From: Meloidogyne chitwoodi
Lineage: Eukaryota; Nematoda; Chromadorea; Rhabditida; Meloidogynidae
Assembly: GCA_015183035.1 (NCBI GenBank)
Contig: JACZZP010000011.1
Span: 1,612,001 to 1,676,000 of the forward strand
DNA: 64,000 nt
Reading direction: 5' to 3'
Position numbers and translations under genes: made by a program
In this document: piece after piece, positions 58,108-64,000 of the stretch
How positions within the stretch are numbered: position 1 is the stretch's first letter
How the letters are laid out: each line of letters opens with the position of its first letter
Notes under the pieces: generated by a model
Databases searched by the model: none
What the model was told of the DNA's origin: nothing
The model's input: the letters and a program-made list of their open reading frames with translations, nothing else

Positions 58108-59520
58108 GGTACTTTTTCTTTATGCTCCCAAAGTCCGCAAGTTTTTATCCGCAAGTAATATTTTTCTCTTAAAAAAATATACATATGTATCAGGGATGGG
58201 CAAAATCGGAAAATAAAATACGAAAGACGAAATACGAAATTTACGAAACCTAAATAAAAAACGAAAGACGAAATAAAAAAGGCTCAAAAACACGAAATAA
58301 TAAGAAAGTACCGAAATTACGAAATACGAAACTACCACAAAAATTTTTTTAATTTCAAAATTAGGCGTGTGCGGACACGAATTTCCATATCCATATCCGG
58401 ATATATCCGTGGGGTCTATATCGTATCCGTTTTATATCCGCGTCCAAATTTGATGTATCCGTCCGCGGGTATCCGCGGATATATCCGCTTTTTCTTAAAT
58501 GGTCAAAGCACTTAAAATTTTCAAAATGGTCAAAGCTAAGAGAGGTTTTGGAGGGGGATACTTAAAAAAATGACTAAAATACGAGGTACGAGGCATAAGT
58601 ACGAGCTCGTGCTCTCGTACTTAAGGTTTAAATTCGCCAAATTTCTTTTCCATGTGGAAATAAAATTTTCACTCCATTCCTCTTCACTTATTGTTAGTTT
58701 ATTTTTAAAAGTGAGAAAAGAAAATGAATGTTTATATATGTATATGTAATTTACTTAATTTTTCCAATTAGGCATCTATGGTTTAGTGGTTAGTGCTTTA
58801 GTCTATTTTAGTAAATTGGTTGAGGTTCGAATCTTTTAATAATGGAAATAAATATTGAGTAGATTAATTGCTGCTAGAGTTAGTTCTGTTTTTAAATTTT
58901 TGAAACAAAATTAAAGCAGAAATTTTCGTCTACGGCACTAAAAAAAGTGCAATTTTTGGCAACAGATGTTTAAAAATTTAAAAAATTTTGCCTGCGGCGC
59001 TGAAAATGATGAATTTTTGGCAACTAAAGTGCAATAATTTTTCAAAATTTTTGCCTGCGGCGCTATAAAAAACTAAATTTATGAAAATTTACCAAAAACG
59101 CAAGAAAAAAATATAAGGAAAGTACGAGGTACGAGTACGAGGGTAAAAATAAGACTGGTACGAGGTATGAGTACGAGGAAAAAAAATATGGTTGTATGAG
59201 GTACGAGTACGAGCAAAATTGAAATTTCCAACCACTGGTAGGGAGTCAACTGGATATTTACCTAAAATATTATAATACATTTTTTGATGGTACATATATA
59301 ATTTAATGGAATTTAAAAAATCAAATTTTACCAAAATGAGTTACAATTTCAAAAAATTTCTGAAATCTCTGATGAAACCCATGCAGCTAAATTTCTTCAA
59401 AATTTTGTAATTCGATTATATTTTAGCAAAGATTGTTGATTTCATGCTTCCAAAGTAAATAATAAAATATAGAGTTGCGGATAAAAACTTGCGGACTTTG
59501 GGAGCATAAAGGAAAGCACC
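58108..59520. mobile_element. Merlin-type or hAT-type composite element with nested pieces
   Basis: 1413 bp, ends GGT(A/G)CTTT and CTCCCAAAGTCCGCAAG arms, perfect 8-bp duplication AATTCTTT (58100-58107 and 59521-59528). Inside are an end of the CAGGGATGGGCAAA family (58191), a block of ATATCCGCGGATATATCCG words (58368-58490), TACGAGGTACGAG words (58570-58620 and 59110-59215) ending near CCAACCACTG, a plus-strand tRNA-like piece (58771-58840) and inverted GCGCCGCAGGCG blocks (58928, 58990, 59055). Several insertions appear stacked, with only the outermost ends clear. Confidence 0.85.
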
Positions 59521-59528
59521 AATTCTTT

Positions 59529-59983
59529 TATTATTTGGGTTATTTTTTATTTAAATTTTATAATTTGAACAAATTTTGGTAGTACTTTGTTCATATGCAT
59601 TGTTTCTTACAATGAGTGCCATCGTTAGATGGATATATATATAAATATAATATATTGCCTCTGGTTATGTTAAAGAAGAACAAAAAAGAGAACACATTTA
59701 ATAAAATTTAAAAGTAACCTCATGGACTGCCAGTCTTTTTCTTTTTTATATTTTGTCTTCTATATTGATTATTCTCTAAGTTTTTCTCTTTTATATTTTT
59801 TTGGTTAAGACAAGTATTTTAATCTTAGCATAACCTAATATTTTAATGACTAAAGCTTAGATGTATTTATTAAAAAATTAAATCCAGTTAACACAGTTTC
59901 CATTCTCCTTTGGGTGTGCTTATAACCGGATTTCTTCATATTTCTTTTATTTTTTAGTATTTTTAAATATTTTTTGGTAACAA
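59529..59983. repeat. second copy of the L7 upstream unit
   Basis: 59640-59983 is nearly identical to 56850-57190, up to the start codon. Together with 57940-58107 it forms the second member of a tandem duplication of about 1.55 kb, split by the element at 58108-59520. Confidence 0.85.
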
Positions 59984-60148
59984 ATGAAAGTACCTCCACC
60001 TCCTAGTTATGACAAGTCAATAGAAACAGAACCAATAAATAATTCTAGTAGTAACCCCCACCACTTTGTAACACCAAATTCGGACATTTCGCCAGTGGAC
60101 ACTTCGTCACAAGAGGAAAATCAAAACCTTTGGGGTGGTTTTCGGTAA
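59984..60148 (+). pseudogene. truncated LITAF gene copy (L8)
   Basis: Begins MKVPPPPSYDKSIETEPINN as L7, identical apart from DETIE to DKSIE, then departs from L7 after 60050 into unrelated sequence and reaches a stop (TAA ending 60148) after about 30 foreign codons. The LITAF domain exons are absent. The break point coincides with the start of the repeat-bearing segment at 60052, so the copy was cut by that insertion or rearrangement. Confidence 0.8.
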
Positions 60149-60327
60149 AAATCAAAGGAAAGTCAAGACCTAATGGGTGATTTTCGAGGGAAATCAAGAC
60201 CTATTGGATGATTTTGATTTATAGGTACATGTGTTTACATGTACCTGTCACTGGTTGATTGATTACCCTTCTTTGTAAATCCATTTTGTAACAGTGTAAC
60301 AAAATGGAGGGGGTGAAAATCAAAGAG
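60052..60327. other. inserted segment flanking the 122-bp array
   Basis: AACCCCCACCACTTTGTAAC near 60054 is roughly complementary to GTAACAAAATGGAGGGGGTG near 60296, giving an imperfect inverted repeat. Words such as AAATCAAGACCTATTGG repeat. No frame worth calling and no clean target duplication found. Confidence 0.45.
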
Positions 60328-61060
60328 AAGCCTAAACCCTGTGAATGATTTTGATTGACAGATACCTGTCACAAATGATTGATTGACAAGTGATACTCCA
60401 AATTGGCGAAATACCCAAAATCAGTGAGACAAAGTGATGCCTTTAGAAATCACCTAAACCCTGTGAATGATTTTGATTGACAGATACCTGTCACAAATGA
60501 TTGATTGACAAGTGATACTCCAAATTGGCGAAATACCCAAAATCAGTGAGACAAAGTGATGCCTTTAGAAATCACCTAAACCCTGTGAATGATTTTGATT
60601 GACAGATACCTGTCACAAATGATTGATTGACAAGTGATACTCCAAATTGGCGAAATACCCAAAATCAGTGAGACAAAGTGATGCCTTTAGAAATCACCTA
60701 AACCCTGTGAATGATTTTGATTGACAGATACCTGTCACAAATGATTGATTGACAAGTGATACTCCAAATTGGCGAAATACCCAAAATCAGTGAGACAAAG
60801 TGATGCCTTTAGAAATCACCTAAACCCTGTGAATGATTTTGATTGACAGATACCTGTCACAAATGATTGATTGACAAGTGATACTCCAAATTGGCGAAAT
60901 ACCCAAAATCAGTGAGACAAAGTGATGCCTTTAGAAATCACCTAAACCCTGTGAATGATTTTGATTGACAGATACCTGTCACAAATGATTGATTGACAAG
61001 TGATACTCCAAATTGGCGAAATACCCAAAATCAGTGAGACAAAGTGATGCCTTTAGAAAT
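60328..61060. repeat. 122-bp tandem repeat, six copies
   Basis: Units start CCTAAACCCTGTGAATGATT at 60328, 60450, 60572, 60694, 60816 and 60938 and are virtually identical, each with an internal near-palindrome GACAGATACCTGTC. 122 is not a multiple of three and no frame is kept. Near identity indicates recent expansion. Confidence 0.95.
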
Positions 61061-61099
61061 CAAAGGAGACCAAAATTCTCTGTATTTAACCCTTCCCCT

Positions 61100-61735
61100 A
61101 CAACAATAATTGATCTTTTGGGTTCCGGTTATTTTTTGCGGATTCCAGCTATTTTTTAAAATTATTTTTCGCGTGCGAATGATCCAGGAATAATACAGTA
61201 TACATTTAAATAAATTAAAAATTAAATTATAAATTAAAAATAAATTATTATTAAAGATAGGGGAGAAAATAAAAAAGGTCGAAAATCATTAAAAAAATTA
61301 AAATGATTTTTTGATCTTGGGAGGGATAAGAAAATAAGCTCTTTTTGGATTTCTGGGTTCCAGATATTTTTTGGATTCCAACTATTTTTAAAAAATTTTT
61401 TCGCGTGCAAATGATCCAGGAATAATACAGTATACATTTAAATAAATAAATTAAAAATTAAATTATAAATTAAAAATAAATTATTATTAAAGATAGGGGA
61501 GGAAAGGGAGGAGATAAAAATGCCGAAAATCGTTAAAAATAAAAAAAATGATTTTTTGATCTTGGGAGGGATAAGAAAATAAGCTCTTTTCGGATTATAC
61601 CAACATTCTTTATAATACTACCATGGTCAAAATATCAAACTTACAAAATGTCAAAACGTCAAAATGTTAAACTTACAAAATATCAAAAAGTCAAAATACC
61701 AAATGTTCAATTTAAAATACCAGGTGATATTATTA
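61100..61735. repeat. two direct copies of about 237 bp, then CAAAATGTC words
   Basis: TCGCGTGC(G/A)AATGATCCAGG recurs at about 61167 and 61402 with the surrounding 230 bases; a fragment follows at 61740-61785. 61630-61710 is a run of CAAAATGTCAAAACGTC-like words. Confidence 0.8.
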
Positions 61736-62287
61736 TGGGTGATCTTTTGGGTTTTACATCTATTTTTGAATTATTTTTCGCGTGCGTGACATTTTTATGC
61801 GATTGACCTTGATCAGATAAAAGCGTGAATAAAATAAAAAAATTCCTTTTTTTATTAAAATTTTCTTTTCCAGATCTTATCTTGATTCGCGAATAAAAAT
61901 ACTTTCTTTTAATTTAAAAATATTTTTAAAAATTGGGTTTGTGGTGATCATACCACCATTTTCTGTGGTGATCTTCTGGTCTTCATTTTGACAGAAAAAT
62001 CGTCGGCAAAAGTCAAAAAGTGCAATAAAAAATTATTGAATAAACGACCTCGACTTCAATATATAAATGGAACTTTTTTCATTTATTTTCATTTATATTT
62101 TTTATTTTTAAATTTTATTTATTTATTTAAATTTTTTAATTAAAAATTTTTTTATTAATTTTTAATTTAAATTCGATTTATTTATTTTATTATTTATTTT
62201 TAATTTAAATATTAATTTTATTTATTTATTTTTTAACTATTTATTTTTTATTTAAATATTTTTCTTCTTTCGAAATCTCCACAAACC
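61736..62287. other. AT-rich spacer
   Basis: A short inverted motif GTGGTGATCATACCACCA lies at about 61940. 62090-62270 is nearly pure A/T. No gene seen. Confidence 0.4.
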
Positions 62288-62335
62288 TTACTATAAAAAC
62301 ATTTGTCTATAAAAGGACAAACAAACACAAACAAA
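62288..62335 (+). promoter_or_regulatory. double TATA block shared with 5.2 kb
   Basis: TTACTATAAAAAC and TTTGTCTATAAAAGGACA followed by ACAAACACAAACAAAC; nearly the same as 5211-5285. It lies 520 bp upstream of the chromodomain gene, on the same strand, and could be its promoter with the 34-bp array in the leader. Confidence 0.5.
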
Positions 62336-62433
62336 CATTCCTTTTATATATATAGATAGGTTGATTTTTTCCTTTCCTAATTTCCCATTTTAATAAAATA
62401 TTTAAATTTAGTTTGGGCCCTACCTTGATTTTG

Positions 62434-62695
62434 GGACCGGCCTTGGTCAGGAGACCCGAACTTTTGGGGACCGGCCTTGGTCAGGAGACCCGAACTTTTG
62501 GGGACCGGCCTTGGTCAGGAGACCCGAACTTTTGGGGACCGGCCTTGGTCAGGAGACCCGAACTTTTGGGGACCGGCCTTGGTCAGGAGACCCGAACTTT
62601 TGGGGACCGGCCTTGGTCAGGAGACCCGAACTTTTGGGGGACCGGCCTTGGTCAGGAGACCTAAATTTTTGGGGACCGACCTTGGTCATGATACT
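62434..62695. repeat. 34-bp tandem repeat, seven to eight copies
   Basis: Unit GGGACCGGCCTTGGTCAGGA plus GACCCGAACTTTT, marker GGTCAGGAGAC at 62445, 62479, 62513, 62547, 62581, 62615 and 62650, with a decayed last unit. Because 34 is not a multiple of three, the three frames show the same peptide in turn; none is called as a gene. Confidence 0.95.
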
Positions 62696-62852
62696 TGATT
62701 TTCGGTTATAGTTTTCATCATTTTTAGTTTCATTTTGATTTTATCTCTTTTTGCCCCAATTTTATCATCACTTTAACATTTTTCACCCTTTTTATTTAAT
62801 TTTTAATTGATCTTTTTATTTTAAATTTTTAATCAATTTTTATAGAAAAATT

Positions 62853-63322
62853 ATGTTTAATTTACGACCTCCTTCAAGAAATGGTCTTACGACTCCACCG
62901 AGACAAACAACACCTTCTCCAAATATTGAAGGAGAATTCGAAGTTCAATCAATTCTAACCACTAGAATTGTGCAACATGAAAGGACAGGACAAAGACATA
63001 GGCAATATTTAATTAAATGGAAAAATTATGGTTATGACTCAATAACTTGGGAGGACGAGTCGAACTTGGAGGTATATTTCAACAACTATTAAATTTAAAC
63101 TTTTTATAGTTTTTAATTAATATATTTTTAAATTTTTAATTTTTTATTAAATTTATTTTTATTTTTCCTAAGGATTGTACCGAGCTAAAAAATAAATGGG
63201 CTCTTGAACATTTGGAACGGGACACAACAACACCCGTTTTCCATATTTCGACAGAGTCCGATCTACCGGCACCCCCTTCAATCTATTGCGATGATTGGAC
63301 CGACGTAGAACCTTTAAGATAG
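62853..63322 (+). CDS. small chromodomain protein
   Basis: Exons 62853-63071 and 63173-63322 give 122 aa. After a Pro/Thr/Arg-rich leader (residues 1-30) comes a chromodomain: FEVQSILTTRIV, a basic turn, RQYLIKWKNYGYDSITWEDE, SNLE, and after the intron a continuing helix, DCTELKNKWALEHLE. Known chromodomains bind methylated histone tails with an aromatic cage; W and Y residues at the usual places are present. In Maverick/Polinton and some retroelements a chromodomain sits at the end of the integrase and guides insertion; here it stands alone, beside a Maverick-type protein on the opposite strand, so it may be a piece of such an element. The 3' end overlaps that gene by about 155 bp, antisense. 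Confidence 0.8.
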
Positions 63323-63992
63323 CTATATTTTCTTTTTTCTCTTCTGACAATGAGTTTAAATGATCAAGGTGTTCCTGAAGACCAGCTTTATAATAAGGAT
63401 CTTTTGCCTCTTTAATTTCTTTTGTTTTTTTCTCGATATCAAGTTTATGAACTTCCAATTCGTGTTCGAACGTGCTAATACCATCCCAATAGTCTGTGGC
63501 ATGCATAAGAAAAAATCCATCAACAAAACCCTGTTTTTGAATTTCTTCAAGCTTACTAAGATTAATTGTTTCTCTCCTCAATCTTTTTTTACTTGGGGTT
63601 CCTATTATATCAATTTCAGGACTTATGATTATTTCATTATCTTCAATATCATCTTCCAATATCTCTCGTCTTTTTCTATGTGTATCACTTTGTATTCTCG
63701 CTAGTGCAAGTTTCAGAAAGAAGCTTAGACCTTTTGGTGTTAATTGTGTAGTTTTAGGTATACCGAGTTTTAAGGCTTCTTTTTGCTTGTAATTAATTTG
63801 TATCCACTGTTTTTCGTTAGTACCTATTGTAGCAGCCCAAGATTGGGGATATTGGATACTATATAAACCACAAACCCAATTTCCTCCTTGAAATTCTATA
63901 GATTTTGGAAGATGTACTCTGTATTTATTAGGTCTATTGTTTGGATAGTCACTAACATTACTAGGAAGAACAACAAAGAATGTATTAACCAT
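63168..63992 (-). CDS. Maverick/Polinton-type structural protein candidate
   Basis: Single-exon gene of 274 aa with the ATG at 63992, eight bases from the window edge. The N-terminal 75 residues show a pattern I associate with an uncharacterised protein of Maverick/Polinton virus-like transposons: FFVVLPSN, YPNNRPNKYRVHLP, then GGNWVCGLYSIQYPQSW, in the style of a jelly-roll strand set. The middle is charged and probably coiled coil (residues about 180-230). Its identity as a minor capsid (penton-like) protein is only a possibility. No polymerase, integrase or ATPase of such an element lies within the window; they could lie to the right. The last 50 codons are antisense to the chromodomain exon, so the true C-terminus is less certain. 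Confidence 0.6.
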   Translation of the reverse strand: MVNTFFVVLPSNVSDYPNNRPNKYRVHLPKSIEFQGGNWVCGLYSIQYPQSWAATIGTNEKQWIQINYKQKEALKLGIPKTTQLTPKGLSFFLKLALARIQSDTHRKRREILEDDIEDNEIIISPEIDIIGTPSKKRLRRETINLSKLEEIQKQGFVDGFFLMHATDYWDGISTFEHELEVHKLDIEKKTKEIKEAKDPYYKAGLQEHLDHLNSLSEEKKENIAILKVLRRSNHRNRLKGVPVDRTLSKYGKRVLLCPVPNVQEPIYFLARYNP

Positions 63993-64000
63993 TTATTTTA

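Noticed and set aside
58771..58840. Functional tRNA gene
   Set aside because: A and B boxes are recognisable but the acceptor and anticodon arms do not pair; it resembles the tRNA-like parts of other elements here.
60328..62695. CRISPR array
   Set aside because: Direct repeats here are contiguous tandem units without distinct spacers, in a eukaryotic setting.
62413..62711. Three overlapping frames with the same repeated peptide
   Set aside because: A 34-bp period makes every frame show the same peptide in rotation; it is a tandem repeat, not a gene.

Overview
The window looks like nuclear DNA of a nematode, most likely an AT-rich plant-parasitic one of the Meloidogyne kind. Coding genes are broken into many small exons by very short introns (about 35 to 60 bases, some longer) with GT..AG ends and a TTTTAG-like acceptor, and intergenic DNA is extremely AT-rich. 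The genus is an inference. All multi-exon models below were built by hand from splice signals, and every model called complete keeps an open frame whose summed exon length is a multiple of three.

Layout. 0-5 kb: an intact Helitron Rep/helicase gene on the minus strand. 5.4-7.8 kb: a divergent pair, a LITAF-domain protein (minus) and a proline-rich one-helix membrane protein (plus) whose stop codon abuts a complete 2.2 kb Merlin transposon (7767-9958, perfect 8-bp target duplication). 10-16 kb: mostly small inverted-repeat elements plus an F-box-like gene fragment. 16-24 kb: a C2H2 zinc finger joined to an Ldh_2-type dehydrogenase-like domain, a secreted M14 zinc carboxypeptidase, and a second F-box-like fragment. 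24-32.2 kb: a nested pile of inverted-repeat elements with no gene. 32.7-35.7 kb: a second zinc finger/Ldh_2-like gene with a tRNA-like gene in an intron. 36.7-37.6 and 41-45.5 kb: five small secreted cysteine-rich paralogues (a sixth lies at 54.5-55.8 kb), with lysyl-tRNA synthetase (38.2-40.7 kb) between the first and second. 45.8-52.9 and 57.2-60.1 kb: an expanded LITAF family, including one LITAF-claudin-like chimera, two half-domain paralogues and a truncated copy. 60-62.7 kb: tandem repeats. 62.9-64 kb: a chromodomain gene and a Maverick/Polinton-type protein converging on overlapping 3' ends.

The main unusual feature is the transposon population. About twenty elements have defined ends with matching 7-9 bp target duplications. 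Many have terminal inverted repeats made of one short word repeated with small variations, with a different word in each family. Unrelated termini enclose the same interiors: either a Merlin-derived core, or a GC-rich 'GCGCCGCAGGCG' block with a degenerate tRNA-like piece. This looks like a foldback-like system in which termini and cores have been exchanged. The host genes that stand out are the zinc-finger/Ldh_2-like pair with altered active-site motifs, the LITAF-claudin fusion, and the secreted cysteine-rich family, whose members are effector candidates only by inference.
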